The notes below the pieces were generated by a model. The model saw nothing but the letters and a program-made list of their open reading frames with translations, ran no database searches and was not told where the DNA came from. A DNA stretch of 44,522 nt from positions 93,773 to 138,294 of the forward strand of contig NZ_CDBL01000056.1 in assembly GCF_000820005.1 (NCBI RefSeq), read 5' to 3'. Made by a program: the position numbers and the translations under genes. Positions 1 to 8,029 of this stretch are shown piece by piece (the stretch's first letter is position 1; each line of letters starts with the position of its first letter). Origin of the DNA: Aeromonas piscicola. GTDB lineage: Bacteria > Pseudomonadota > Gammaproteobacteria > Enterobacterales > Aeromonadaceae.

Positions 1-20
1 GCTGCCCGTTTTTTTATTGC
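1..20 (+). terminator. Right end of a probable terminator cut by the window edge
   Basis: The window opens with GCTGCCCG followed by seven T residues, the look of the descending arm and U-tract of a plus-strand intrinsic terminator. Its left arm would lie outside the window, so the hairpin cannot be shown. Confidence 0.35.
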
Positions 21-36
21 GTGTCACCTCTGAGCG

Positions 37-465
37 CTAGTCCTGCCAGGAGGCCTTGTTGGGGAAGGCATCGCGATCGGCCTGATTGGCCGTCTCGTTG
101 CATTCGCCCCGGATCTTCCAGGAGGTCTGGCTGAGGACGATATAGCCATCGCGGCAATACTTCCGCTCGGCCAGGGTCTGGGTCAACTGTGCATCCTGCA
201 GCGCATCACGCCGTTCCAGCAGACTCTTGCTGCGGCTGAGGCGACTGCCGTCGTTCTCCTGCAGCCGGGTGGGCAGGGTGTCGAGTGGCGCGGCTTCAAA
301 GGTGAAGCGCTTGCTCCCCTCTTCGTTGATATGGGTTCGAAACAGGGGGGCCGGGCCATCCGGCTGCTGCCCCGGCAAACCGGAGCAGGCAGTGATTGCC
401 GGTAACAACAGCATGAATGCAACGGCAGACAGTAGACGCACACAAGACTCCAATCGGGTGATCAC
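37..465 (-). CDS. Small putative lipoprotein of unknown function
   Basis: A 142-residue protein read from a GTG start. Residues 1-27 look like a lipoprotein signal peptide: a charged start (MITRLES), a hydrophobic core, then a lipobox-like ITAC with Cys27. The mature part is hydrophilic, with a possible disulphide pair in the C-terminal third (RKYCRDGY and RGECNET). I recognise no family. It begins 15 bp after the stop of the upstream hydrolase gene and is probably the last gene of a ChaN-hydrolase-lipoprotein operon. The GTG start has only a weak ribosome binding site. A Met at residue 18 is an alternative but would destroy the signal peptide. Confidence 0.7.
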   Translation of the reverse strand: MITRLESCVRLLSAVAFMLLLPAITACSGLPGQQPDGPAPLFRTHINEEGSKRFTFEAAPLDTLPTRLQENDGSRLSRSKSLLERRDALQDAQLTQTLAERKYCRDGYIVLSQTSWKIRGECNETANQADRDAFPNKASWQD

Positions 466-480
466 TTCAAGAGCGGCAGA

Positions 481-1032
481 TTAACACGCCAGCTCGGGCT
501 GGATGGCCTCGAGCAGCTGATCCGTGGTGAGCAGGGTCACGGTTCTGCCCTTTGGCAGGCTCAGATGTTGCCACATCCAGTGGTGGTGCTCGATGATCTT
601 CTCCGCGCTCAGGTGAGGGCGATCCGCCGTGGTGTGGGCATCCGTCACCGCAAATACGTCAAACCCTTGCGCTGCGGCGCTGCGCAGCGTGGTGTCGACG
701 CAAAAATCGGTGGCACAGCCGCTGATCAGCAGCCTGTCCACTGCCTGCTCCGCCAGCAGGAAGCCGAGCTCGGTATCGAGGAAGCTGTCACAGGCGGTCT
801 TGCGTACCCGGCTGTCGCCGCGGCCCGGGGTGAGATCGGCGTGAAGCTGCCAGCCTGCACTGCCGGGTTCCAGTTCAGAACCCGGTGCGTCGTGTTGCAC
901 ATAGATGACACGCCCCTGATTGGCCCGCACGTTGTCTGCCAAGCGGTTGATGTTGGCGATGACCTGCGCGTCCTGATGGCGGGGATTGGTAAACAACCCC
1001 TGTTGCATGTCGATAACCAGTAACACATCCAT
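481..1032 (-). CDS. Isochorismatase-family cysteine hydrolase
   Basis: A 183-residue protein of the isochorismatase/nicotinamidase fold. The three catalytic elements are visible: Asp in VIDMQQGLF near the N-terminus, Lys in VRKTACDSF, and the nucleophile Cys after ISGCATDF in the segment ISGCATDFCVDTT (the second Cys is at the usual position). The cis-peptide region typical of the family (GCATDF) precedes it. Family members hydrolyse isochorismate, nicotinamide or other small amides, and the substrate cannot be read from sequence. It lies 20 bp downstream of the ChaN-like gene on the same strand and is probably cotranscribed with it, perhaps under Fur, since the only clear promoter-region signal is the Fur-like box at 2132-2150. 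Confidence 0.85.
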   Translation of the reverse strand: MDVLLVIDMQQGLFTNPRHQDAQVIANINRLADNVRANQGRVIYVQHDAPGSELEPGSAGWQLHADLTPGRGDSRVRKTACDSFLDTELGFLLAEQAVDRLLISGCATDFCVDTTLRSAAAQGFDVFAVTDAHTTADRPHLSAEKIIEHHHWMWQHLSLPKGRTVTLLTTDQLLEAIQPELAC

Positions 1033-1052
1033 ATGAAATCCTTAGGCAATTT

Positions 1053-2036
1053 TCAGGGTTGCAGCCACTGGCTGCAGTCACGGCTTCGGGATTGATGCAG
1101 TGCGCCCATATCTTGCTTCATTTCATCGGCATTTAGCCAGCGTTCTGGCAGGGGGCTGATCCGCACCCGGATGTCGGCGGTCCGCCCGGTGGGGGCGTGC
1201 GCATCGTTCTGCGGTTCTGTCTCTGGCACGACCAGTGCCACCTTGAGTGCCGGGTTGCGGCTGGCGATGCGGCTGGCGAGCCCCAGCCCTCCCTCGACGT
1301 GGAAGTTGCCGGCGATGTGCATGATGCGCCGGCCGGGATGCTGCTTGAGATAATCGACCATGCTCTCGGCCATGGTGTCATCCCAGCTGGTCTGGGCGGC
1401 GAAGCGGCGGGCATTGCCGTCGGCATCACCGTGGTGGAGCGAGGCCATGAATTTCTGGCGGTAAGGATCATCGGTGAGCGTGAGTTCGCGGGCGAGCTGG
1501 CTGCGACGACTGGCGGGGAGCTTGTCCAGCCAGGCGGACCCTTCCTGACCGACACAGCTCACCAGTGGTTTGGGGGCGTTGGCGGCGATGACCGGCAGAT
1601 GGTGCTGTTTGGCGAACTCCACCAGCGGGCGATAGTCGCTCTGGTAGTTGGGCCAGGCGTTGCCATCGCGAATGAGGGCCGCCTCACCTATGCGCCCGGC
1701 CAGATAGGCATCCACCACGGCTTGATCGGCACGGCTGAACTGCTCCATGGAGAGCACAAGGGCACGACCATCGGCTCGGGATGCTTCTTCCAGCCCCGCC
1801 AGCAGGCGGGCCTGCAGCAGGTGCACGGCCGGGTGGGTATGCAGCTCGCCCACCACTACTATGTCGGCGTCCGCCACCTGATCCACCGCCTGGGTCAGCG
1901 TCAGCTCACCTTGGCTGGTATCGCTCTGACCCGCGCTGAGCCGATAGTGGTAGAGGGTGCCGGCATCGTCATCGGGCACTGTCGTGCAGGCGGCCAGCAG
2001 CAGGGGAAGGGTGAACAGGGGCAGTAATCGAGTCAT
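1053..2036 (-). CDS. ChaN family lipoprotein (haem-binding, iron-regulated family)
   Basis: A 327-residue protein with a lipoprotein signal peptide (MTRLLPLFTLPLLLAAC, Cys17). The mature part carries VVGELHTHPAVH, the N-terminal signature of the ChaN/PhuW family of haem-binding proteins (Cofac_haem_bdg). It also has further conserved stretches, MEQFSRADQAV and IAGNFHVEGGLG. Family members such as Campylobacter ChaN bind haem as a dimer at the outer membrane. Its divergence from a TonB-dependent haem receptor, with a Fur-like box between them, fits a role in haem uptake or storage. It is probably the first gene of a three-gene operon. Confidence 0.85.
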   Translation of the reverse strand: MTRLLPLFTLPLLLAACTTVPDDDAGTLYHYRLSAGQSDTSQGELTLTQAVDQVADADIVVVGELHTHPAVHLLQARLLAGLEEASRADGRALVLSMEQFSRADQAVVDAYLAGRIGEAALIRDGNAWPNYQSDYRPLVEFAKQHHLPVIAANAPKPLVSCVGQEGSAWLDKLPASRRSQLARELTLTDDPYRQKFMASLHHGDADGNARRFAAQTSWDDTMAESMVDYLKQHPGRRIMHIAGNFHVEGGLGLASRIASRNPALKVALVVPETEPQNDAHAPTGRTADIRVRISPLPERWLNADEMKQDMGALHQSRSRDCSQWLQP

Positions 2037-2131
2037 GGTATCTCACAACGAAGCAGAGCCAGAGCCATACAATGGCAGCATGGCGGGCCGGAAAACAGAG
2101 GGGAATAGTGTAGAACCTAATTACGACAAAA

Positions 2132-2150
2132 GAAAATGAGAATGATTCCG
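2132..2150. promoter_or_regulatory. Putative Fur box between the ChaN-like gene and the haem receptor
   Basis: The 19-mer GAAAATGAGAATGATTCCG matches the E. coli Fur consensus at 13 of 19 positions, including the central AATGA(N)AATGATT core. It lies 96 bp upstream of the ChaN-like start on one side and 74 bp upstream of the receptor GTG on the other, so one site could repress both directions when iron is abundant. Confidence 0.6.
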
Positions 2151-2223
2151 TTTATTATTGATCTTTGTTGCGGGCTGAGTAATATGCCAGCTGTTTGATA
2201 ACAGTTCTCAATAAGGATTTGCA

Positions 2224-4317
2224 GTGGCCCATAACAACACCCTATCGCTGGTTGCCCTTGCTGTGGCAGCTGGTCTCGCTTCCCCGGTCTTCGCGGCGGA
2301 CAAGAAAGCAGATGAAGTCATGGTCGTCAGCGGCTCACGGATGGAGCAAAAACTGGAGGATGTCTCCGGCCCCATCTCGGTGATCACGGCCGAACAGATT
2401 GAAGAGCAGGTGGTGAGCAATGTCGCCGACCTGTTCCGTTACGAGCCGGGCGTCACCGCCCTCGGCGGCGCCGGCGATGCCCAGACCTTCATCATCCGCG
2501 GCATGGGTGAGAACCGGGTCAAGATAGTGCGCGACGGCGTGCGCCAGAACGACGCCTACAAGAACGGCGGGGTGGGCCAGAGCTATTTTGATACCGACAT
2601 GATCAAGCAGATCGAGGTGGTCAAGGGACCCGCCTCTGCGGCCTACGGCTCAGATGCGCTGGGAGGCGTCATCGCCATCACCACCAAGGACGCCGGCGAC
2701 TTCCTGAAGGGCCGCGACAGCTATCTGGACGCCACCACCGGCTATGCCTCCAGCAGTCACCAGAAGATGGCTGGCTTCACCGGTGCCCTGCGCAGCGGCG
2801 AGTTCGAGAACCTGCTGCGCTACACCTGGCGTGACGGCGGTGTGACCCAGAACTACGACGGCGACAAGAACGAATTCGACATCGCCAGCCAGGCCGTGCT
2901 GTTCAAGAGCAAGTGGAACCTGAGCGAGGATCAGTTCCTCAAGCTGACCGTCGACTACTTCAGCGAAGGGCAGGATCCGGATGCCGTTGATCTCACCAAG
3001 GCCGCCTCCGTCTTCAATCAGCCGATCACCGACAAGGACACGGACAACCTCTCGCTGGTGCTGGATCACGGCATCGCCCTGAACGCGCCCTGGGTCGATC
3101 GCATCGACAGCAAGATCTACTACGCTCGCACCAAACAGACCCTGGATCAGTACGCCTCGTCCAAGTACCCGGTCAAGCCGACCAACCCCTATGTGACCAA
3201 GAACTCGCTGGACAGCAACGGCTTCGAGCAGAAGAGCCTGGGGGCCCAAGTGAAGTTCAGCAAGGCGCTGGCCAGCCAGCGTCTGGCCTGGGGTCTGGAG
3301 TATGAGCACACCGACAACGAGCGGACCCGCTTCAAGGCGCCGACCGTACCGGGGGATTTCGTCGGCTACAGCGAGCTGAGCTTCCCCTCTACCACCAGCG
3401 AGCACGGTGCCCTGTGGGCCTTTGACGAGATCAAGTTTGGTGAGCGCTGGGTGCTGACCCCGGGTGCCCGTTACGACTACTACCAGATGACGCCGGATGA
3501 GGACCCCGCCTACACGGGCGAGAAGCTCAAGCGCTTCTCCGAAGGGGAGTTCTCGCCCAAGCTGGGGCTGGTATTCAAGGCTCACGAGGCGGCCAACCTG
3601 TTTGCCCAGTACAGCCATGGTTTCAAGGCGCCCATGTATGACAACGCCTTCTCCACCCTGAACCATCAGGCGTACGGCTATCGCATCGAGCCCAACACCA
3701 ACCTCAAGCCCGAAAGCAGCGACGGCATCGATCTGGGGGTGCGCGGTAGTGCCGGCGGTTTCAGCTACGAAGTGGCGACCTTCTACAACAAGTTTGACGA
3801 CTTCATCGAGCTGGGTCAGGTGAGCACCGAAGGGCGTACCACCGTCTACCAGTACCAGAACCTGGACAAGGCGACCACCAAGGGGGCCGAGGCCAAGGCG
3901 GATTACTGGTTAAATGATCTGGTCAACGTCTGGGGCAACCTGGCCTACATCGAAGGCAAGGATGGCGATGGCAACTACATCAACAGCCTGAGCCCGCTCA
4001 ACGGCAGCCTGGGTGTGCGGCTGGAGCAGCCCAACTGGAACATCAACACGGCGCTGCGCTTTGCCGACGACATGAACAAGGTGGGCAAGGATGCCAGGGG
4101 CAATGACAATATCAAGAGCGCGGGCTGGGGCGTGGTGGATCTCTATGCCCAGTTCAAGCCGATGCAGGATCTGCAGCTCAACGTCGGTGTCTTCAACCTG
4201 TTTGACAAGGAGTACGTCAGCTACGAGAGCATCACGGGGCTGAGTGCCACGACCAACACCAGCAACAAGACAGAGCCGGGCCGCAACCTGAGTGCACGGG
4301 TCAAGTACGTCTTCTAA
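2224..4317 (+). CDS. TonB-dependent haem/haemoglobin receptor
   Basis: A 697-residue outer-membrane receptor. The GTG start is supported by AAGGA seven bases upstream. Residues 1-24 form a signal peptide ending SPVFA, followed by a TonB-box-like DEVMVVS near residue 30. The plug domain spans about 40-160 (RYEPGVTALGG, IRGMGENRVKIVRDGVRQ, VEVVKGPASAAYGSDALGG). A 22-strand barrel fills the rest and ends in Phe (VKYVF). FKAP at 467-470 and the nearby PNTNLKPE correspond to the FRAP/NPNL boxes of HutA/HemR-type haem receptors. The neighbouring Fur-like box and ChaN-like lipoprotein agree. Substrate could be free haem or haemoglobin. Confidence 0.88.
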   Translation: MAHNNTLSLVALAVAAGLASPVFAADKKADEVMVVSGSRMEQKLEDVSGPISVITAEQIEEQVVSNVADLFRYEPGVTALGGAGDAQTFIIRGMGENRVKIVRDGVRQNDAYKNGGVGQSYFDTDMIKQIEVVKGPASAAYGSDALGGVIAITTKDAGDFLKGRDSYLDATTGYASSSHQKMAGFTGALRSGEFENLLRYTWRDGGVTQNYDGDKNEFDIASQAVLFKSKWNLSEDQFLKLTVDYFSEGQDPDAVDLTKAASVFNQPITDKDTDNLSLVLDHGIALNAPWVDRIDSKIYYARTKQTLDQYASSKYPVKPTNPYVTKNSLDSNGFEQKSLGAQVKFSKALASQRLAWGLEYEHTDNERTRFKAPTVPGDFVGYSELSFPSTTSEHGALWAFDEIKFGERWVLTPGARYDYYQMTPDEDPAYTGEKLKRFSEGEFSPKLGLVFKAHEAANLFAQYSHGFKAPMYDNAFSTLNHQAYGYRIEPNTNLKPESSDGIDLGVRGSAGGFSYEVATFYNKFDDFIELGQVSTEGRTTVYQYQNLDKATTKGAEAKADYWLNDLVNVWGNLAYIEGKDGDGNYINSLSPLNGSLGVRLEQPNWNINTALRFADDMNKVGKDARGNDNIKSAGWGVVDLYAQFKPMQDLQLNVGVFNLFDKEYVSYESITGLSATTNTSNKTEPGRNLSARVKYVF

Positions 4318-4350
4318 TGTCGGTGAGCAGCACGCACATCTTATGACTCA

Positions 4351-4370
4351 GGGGCCGCGAGGCCCCTTTT
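4351..4370 (+). terminator. Intrinsic terminator of the haem receptor gene
   Basis: GGGGCC, loop GCGA, GGCCCC, then TTTT, starting 33 bp after the receptor stop codon. Confidence 0.85.
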
Positions 4371-4399
4371 CTATGGACTGAAACCGGCCCACGGCCGCT

Positions 4400-4462
4400 A
4401 AAAAAAGAAACCCGCCAGAAGCGGGTGGAAAGATTGCAACACTAACCAGGAGGTGGTGTTAC
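4400..4462 (-). ncRNA. Candidate trans-acting small RNA (anti-Shine-Dalgarno loop plus terminator)
   Basis: Read on the minus strand, a 7-bp stem (GTAACAC/GTGTTGC, 4462-4456 with 4442-4436) presents a 13-base loop with CACCUCCU, complementary to a Shine-Dalgarno sequence. A short pyrimidine-rich linker (AAUCUUUCC) follows. A strong intrinsic terminator ends the unit: ACCCGC, loop, GCGGGT (4426-4410), then TTCTTTTTTT. No gene on that strand needs this terminator; the receptor gene is on the other strand and has its own. A weak promoter (TTGAAC, 18 bp, GTCTAT) would start transcription at the stem, giving about 62 nt. The same strand also has a 39-codon frame starting with Met-Lys-Asn that ends at the T-tract. 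I consider it less likely. Confidence 0.45.
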
Positions 4463-4596
4463 TCAATAGACTCCGCTCTTGTGGCAATAGTTCAATTTTA
4501 TTGATGTTTTTCATTTTTGCTTCCCCTCGGGATCGCAGGATCCTCCCCTGCAAATCGGTTATCATTTGTGCCCCTTCTTCCCGCTGTCGAGGATCT

Positions 4597-5736
4597 ATGC
4601 CCGCCTTCTCCTGGTTAGCCCTGTTCTTTGGCGCCTTCTACTTCGTCTATGGTGCCTATCTGCCGTTCTGGTCGCTCTGGCTGGAGGGGATCGGCGTGAG
4701 CGCCGAGATGATAGGTCTGTTGCTGGGAGCCGGGATGGCAATCCGCTTCGCCGGCAACCTGCTGGTGATGGGGCAGATCAAGGGGGCCGGGCACCTGCTG
4801 CCCGTTACCCGGCTGCTCTGTCTGCTGAGCCTGCTGGCCTTCCTCGGCTTTTATCTGAGTCACAGCCTCTGGTGGTTGGTGGGGCTGACCCTGGTGGCGA
4901 ACTTCATCTACCCGACCCTGATGCCGGTGGGGGAGGCACTTGCCACCCGCATGGTGGTGCAGGCGCACCTCGACTACGGCAAGGTGCGGCTGTGCGGATC
5001 CTTTGCCTTCATAGTCGCGTCGACCCTGGTCGGGGCCCTGGTGGGGAATTTTGGCAGCGACTGGGTGCTGCACACCATGGTGGCGGGGCTGGTGCTGATG
5101 TTGCTGCTCAGCTGGCTGCCGCTGCATCCGGCGCCGCGGGACATTCAGGGGGAGCGGGCGAAAGCCTCCCTGCTCGATACCCTCAAGTCCCCCTCGGTGC
5201 GCCGTTTCTTGTTGATTTCTGCCCTGCTGCAGGGCAGCCATGCCGCCTACTACGGTTTCAGCGCCATGCACTGGAAGGCGGCGGGTTACAGCGGCACCAC
5301 CATAGGCTATCTGTGGGCGTTGGGGGTGGTGGCGGAGATAGGCATGTTCGCTGCCGACAAGCGCTTCCTCAACCGGTTCGGCGCCCAGAGCCTGTTTCTG
5401 GTGGGGGCGATCGGGTGCGTGGTGCGCTGGATCCTGCTCGGTGCATCCACCGAGCTCCTGGTGCTGGTGGCGGGCCAGCTGCTCCATGCGGTCACCTTCT
5501 GCGTCAGCCACCTCGGCGCCGTGCGCTTCATGACCCGCCAGCTGCCGGCCGAGCAGCTGATCCCCACCCAGGCGCTCTACGCGGCGCTCGGGCTCGGCAT
5601 GACGGTGGCCGCCCTGATGACGCTGTGCGGCCTGCTGTTCGAGCCGCTGGGTGGCGGCATCTTCTTCATCATGGTGCTGGTGGTGGTGCCCGTTTTCTTC
5701 CTGCGGCTGCGCCCTGGCGAGGCGGCTTCCGCCTGA
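4597..5736 (+). CDS. hcaT: MFS transporter, HcaT (3-phenylpropionate transporter) family
   Basis: A 379-residue, twelve-helix major facilitator of the MFS_1_like/HcaT group, the same length as E. coli HcaT. It shares clear blocks with it: LPFWSLWLEGIG near the N-terminus, DYGKVRLCGSFAF mid-protein, and LLQGSHAAYYGFSAMHW followed by GYLWALGVVAE in the second half. The ATG at 4597 with AGGA just upstream is preferred. The frame stays open back to a GTG at 4453, but that would add 48 residues not found in the family. E. coli HcaT is thought to import aromatic acids. No hca catabolic genes lie nearby, so the substrate here is uncertain. Confidence 0.8.
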   Translation: MPAFSWLALFFGAFYFVYGAYLPFWSLWLEGIGVSAEMIGLLLGAGMAIRFAGNLLVMGQIKGAGHLLPVTRLLCLLSLLAFLGFYLSHSLWWLVGLTLVANFIYPTLMPVGEALATRMVVQAHLDYGKVRLCGSFAFIVASTLVGALVGNFGSDWVLHTMVAGLVLMLLLSWLPLHPAPRDIQGERAKASLLDTLKSPSVRRFLLISALLQGSHAAYYGFSAMHWKAAGYSGTTIGYLWALGVVAEIGMFAADKRFLNRFGAQSLFLVGAIGCVVRWILLGASTELLVLVAGQLLHAVTFCVSHLGAVRFMTRQLPAEQLIPTQALYAALGLGMTVAALMTLCGLLFEPLGGGIFFIMVLVVVPVFFLRLRPGEAASA

Positions 5737-5781
5737 TCTTGGCCGACAATGTCTTGGCCAAAAATGTCCTGGCCGAAGATG
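5737..5781. repeat. Three tandem 15-bp repeats directly after hcaT
   Basis: Three consecutive 15-bp units, TCTTGGCCGACAATG, TCTTGGCCAAAAATG and TCCTGGCCGAAGATG, begin one base after the hcaT stop codon. Each contains TGGCC. No function is visible. Confidence 0.8.
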
Positions 5782-5797
5782 AAGGCGCCAGCCAGAG

Positions 5798-5824
5798 AAA
5801 AGGGGAGCATGTGCTCCCCTTTTT
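5798..5824. terminator. Bidirectional terminator between hcaT and the metallopeptidase-like gene
   Basis: A perfect inverted repeat AAAAGGGGAGCA, two-base loop TG, TGCTCCCCTTTT gives a strong hairpin flanked by A and T tracts, serving both convergent genes. Confidence 0.85.
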
Positions 5825-5838
5825 GCATGGCGCTCGCC

Positions 5839-7047
5839 TCACGCTTGCTCGCTCAGATAGCGGCGGATCAGGGCGTGCCAGACCTCGGCGCCCAGGGTGC
5901 CCGCCAGCAAGGTACTGGAGGCCGCATCGAAGCGACCATCCTCTTGCCAGGAGAGGTGTGGCAAGAGTGCCGACAGGGTACGGTGATGGTGTTGCAGGGC
6001 CAGATCCAGCGCCTCCCAGAAGGCGCTTCCTTTCACGTAGAAAAGGGGATAGTAGGAGAGATCTCCCGCCTTGACCGCATCACTGGCCCGATAGAGGCCT
6101 GCCTTGGCATGGGGCAGGTGGTCTTTGCGCTGCGCCAGCTCGTCGGCGGCCGTGGTGGTGTCCAGACGGAAGCGGTGCAGCGACTTGATGGCAAGGTACT
6201 CCGCCAGGCTCTCGGCGACCCAGGTCGGTCTGGCCCGGGTGTCGAGCATGTGTACCGCCTCGTGGGCACTGGTGCGCAGCAGGCGCAGTGGGGCATCGGC
6301 GGTGGGCTGGTTATCGCTGACCGGATAGTTGGCGACAAAGGCCCCGGCACCAGCGGCGCCTCCCAGCGAGTGGGTACTGATGTCGCGCGCCAGCCAAACC
6401 AGTTGCCAGGGCTTGCGTGGGGGCTGGGCATCGAGCTGGAAGGCGAGGTAATCGATGATGGCTTCCAGCTTCTTTTGCAAGCTGGCGATATTCAGCGCCC
6501 TGGCCATCTGATCGTGATGGATCTGCAGACGTGCTCCCTGCCGAGGCTGGGTTGTCGCTGGCAGGGCGAAGGGCAGGATCAGTGGCGGCTCGTCCATGCG
6601 GGGCATGGGGTGGCACTGGCCATCCGGCAGGCACACCTGACCCGGTTGTGCACCCTGCTGGCGTGGGAAATTCCCCCATTCGGTGACCAGCCAGCCGCCT
6701 TGTGGAAAGTAGAGGTTCTGCTGGGCCGAGGCATCGGCCCCGGTTGCAGGTACTGGCTTGAGCGTCACCTGCCAGCTCAGCTCGCGGCACCGGATGGGCT
6801 GGCCTGGCTTGACCCTGGCGCCGCTCTCCAGACAGGTAAGAGCAGGTAACCCCTGTTGTGGTGTGCCGCGCAAGGTACGGGCGGGCAGAAGAGTGAAAGG
6901 CTGTGTCCCTTCCGGGGTGAAGCGGATCAGCAGGGTGTCGGGTTTGGCGCTGGCCATGAGCTGATAGCTTGGGCCGGGCGGGGCCTGGACGGCTGCTCCC
7001 CAGAAGGGGAGCAGCAACAGGCTTTGGATGATGGGTGGAAGGGTCAT
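5839..7047 (-). CDS. Putative secreted zinc metallopeptidase-like protein (HExxH)
   Basis: A 402-residue protein. A hydrophobic N-terminus (IIQSLLLLPFWGAAVQA) looks like a signal peptide. Residues 262-266 read HEAVH, a zincin motif. It is followed by WVAESLAEYLAIKSL, where Glu279 or Glu283 could be the third zinc ligand of a gluzincin. The first half (about residues 25-170) looks like a beta-rich domain with possible disulphide cysteines (CLESG, CRELS, CLPDGQC). I do not recognise a named family. It starts 17 bp after the XRE regulator and is the last gene of a DUF2975-XRE-peptidase operon. Signs of export plus the zincin motif suggest an extracytoplasmic protease, but activity is inferred. 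Confidence 0.7.
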   Translation of the reverse strand: MTLPPIIQSLLLLPFWGAAVQAPPGPSYQLMASAKPDTLLIRFTPEGTQPFTLLPARTLRGTPQQGLPALTCLESGARVKPGQPIRCRELSWQVTLKPVPATGADASAQQNLYFPQGGWLVTEWGNFPRQQGAQPGQVCLPDGQCHPMPRMDEPPLILPFALPATTQPRQGARLQIHHDQMARALNIASLQKKLEAIIDYLAFQLDAQPPRKPWQLVWLARDISTHSLGGAAGAGAFVANYPVSDNQPTADAPLRLLRTSAHEAVHMLDTRARPTWVAESLAEYLAIKSLHRFRLDTTTAADELAQRKDHLPHAKAGLYRASDAVKAGDLSYYPLFYVKGSAFWEALDLALQHHHRTLSALLPHLSWQEDGRFDAASSTLLAGTLGAEVWHALIRRYLSEQA

Positions 7048-7064
7048 GGTGTCGTTCCTGCGGG

Positions 7065-7274
7065 TTAGCGTTCTTGCTCATAGCCCAGCAGGTCACCCGG
7101 CTGGCAGCCCAGCTCGCGGCAGATGGCTTCAAGGGTGGAGAAGCGGACCGCTTTGGCATGACCGTTCTTGAGGATGGAGAGGTTGGCCTCTGTGATGTCG
7201 ACCCGCTGGGCCAGTTCACGGGCTGTCATCTTGCGCTCGGCCAGCAGGGCGTCGAGCCGGATTATGATGGGCAT
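7065..7274 (-). CDS. Small XRE/Cro-type HTH regulator (YozG-like)
   Basis: A 69-residue protein consisting almost only of a helix-turn-helix: TARELAQRVDITEANLSILK, then GHAKAVRFSTLEAICRELGC and QPGDLLGYE. This is the compact Cro/CI form often found beside DUF2975 membrane proteins, as in Bacillus YozG. It starts 7 bp after the DUF2975 gene and is followed after 17 bp by the metallopeptidase-like gene. It probably binds the TATCG-type repeats upstream of the operon (7957-8029). That link is inference. Confidence 0.88.
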   Translation of the reverse strand: MPIIIRLDALLAERKMTARELAQRVDITEANLSILKNGHAKAVRFSTLEAICRELGCQPGDLLGYEQER

Positions 7275-7281
7275 GGGATCC

Positions 7282-7902
7282 TTACACCGTCAGTTGTTGT
7301 TCGTCGGCCAGCTGTTTGGCCTCGCGCATCACCAGTGCCAGTGCCGAGACAATCAAGCCGGCCAGCAGCAACTGGAAGTCCGACGAGCTGATGTTGATAG
7401 TGCCGTGCAGCTCGGGGCCTGGCAGGGTGAGCACTGTGTCCAGTAGCGGGGTCGTGATGATCTTGGTGACGAAGCTGGCACACAGCAGCAAGCCTATCAG
7501 CCGGTAGCGGCGGATCTGGCTGAAAGTGAACAGCATGGCGTGCCGATAGCCGCGAAACAGCTGGTGCAGTTGCCACAGGATCAGCATGAACACCAGGTCC
7601 GGCAGCAGCATGACCAGGGTAGCCAGCAGGCGAGTACCAAGGCCAAGCGGATAGTCGCTGACCGAGGTGGTGGGGGCGGCCTGCTGGGCGGCGGTAGCCT
7701 CCCCCATGGTGAGTGGCACGCCATTGAGCACCTTGTCACCCTCCTGAGCCAGCGCACTGATCAGCTCGTCCTGCAGGTAGTCGCTGCCGCCGAGCAGGTG
7801 GGACCAGGTGCCCAGCACCGTCATGATCGGGGTGGCCAGCAGGGCGAACAGCAGGATCCATTCGATCAGGCTGCTCATGCGTTCGAGCTTGTTGTATTTC
7901 AT
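7282..7902 (-). CDS. DUF2975 family membrane protein
   Basis: A 206-residue integral membrane protein with four predicted helices: residues 8-27 (LIEWILLFALLATPIMTVLG), about 92-115 (LLATLVMLLPDLVFMLILWQL), about 135-155 (LIGLLLCASFVTKII) and about 175-195 (LLLAGLIVSALALVM). The topology and the XRE partner immediately downstream are typical of the DUF2975/YozG pair, whose function is unknown. I chose the ATG at 7902, which has GAGG about ten bases upstream. An upstream ATG at 7935 would add eleven charged residues without a clear ribosome binding site. Confidence 0.8.
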   Translation of the reverse strand: MKYNKLERMSSLIEWILLFALLATPIMTVLGTWSHLLGGSDYLQDELISALAQEGDKVLNGVPLTMGEATAAQQAAPTTSVSDYPLGLGTRLLATLVMLLPDLVFMLILWQLHQLFRGYRHAMLFTFSQIRRYRLIGLLLCASFVTKIITTPLLDTVLTLPGPELHGTINISSSDFQLLLAGLIVSALALVMREAKQLADEQQLTV

Positions 7903-7956
7903 CCTATACCTCGTGATAGATGCCATGGGCCGCACAGTGCGGCATATGCTTACTGT

Positions 7957-8029
7957 TTATCGATAATCTGGCGCCAATGTTTATCGTTTTTCGATATTCA
8001 GTCAAGGGGTTTTTATTGAAAAACGATAA
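7957..8029. promoter_or_regulatory. Cluster of TATCG-type operator candidates
   Basis: Three related elements lie upstream of the DUF2975 operon and of the divergent sensor kinase: TTATCGATAA (7957-7966), TTATCGTTTTTCGATA (7981-7996) and, inverted, TTATCGTTTTTCAATA (8029-8014). The last two match at 15 of 16 positions in opposite orientation. This looks like a regulator-binding array, most simply for the small XRE protein encoded in the operon. Confidence 0.55.

Noticed and set aside
4453..4596. Longer hcaT from the GTG at 4453, which follows AGGAGGTG
   Set aside because: The Shine-Dalgarno-like sequence abuts the GTG without spacing. The extra 48 residues are not in the HcaT family and overlap the candidate RNA.
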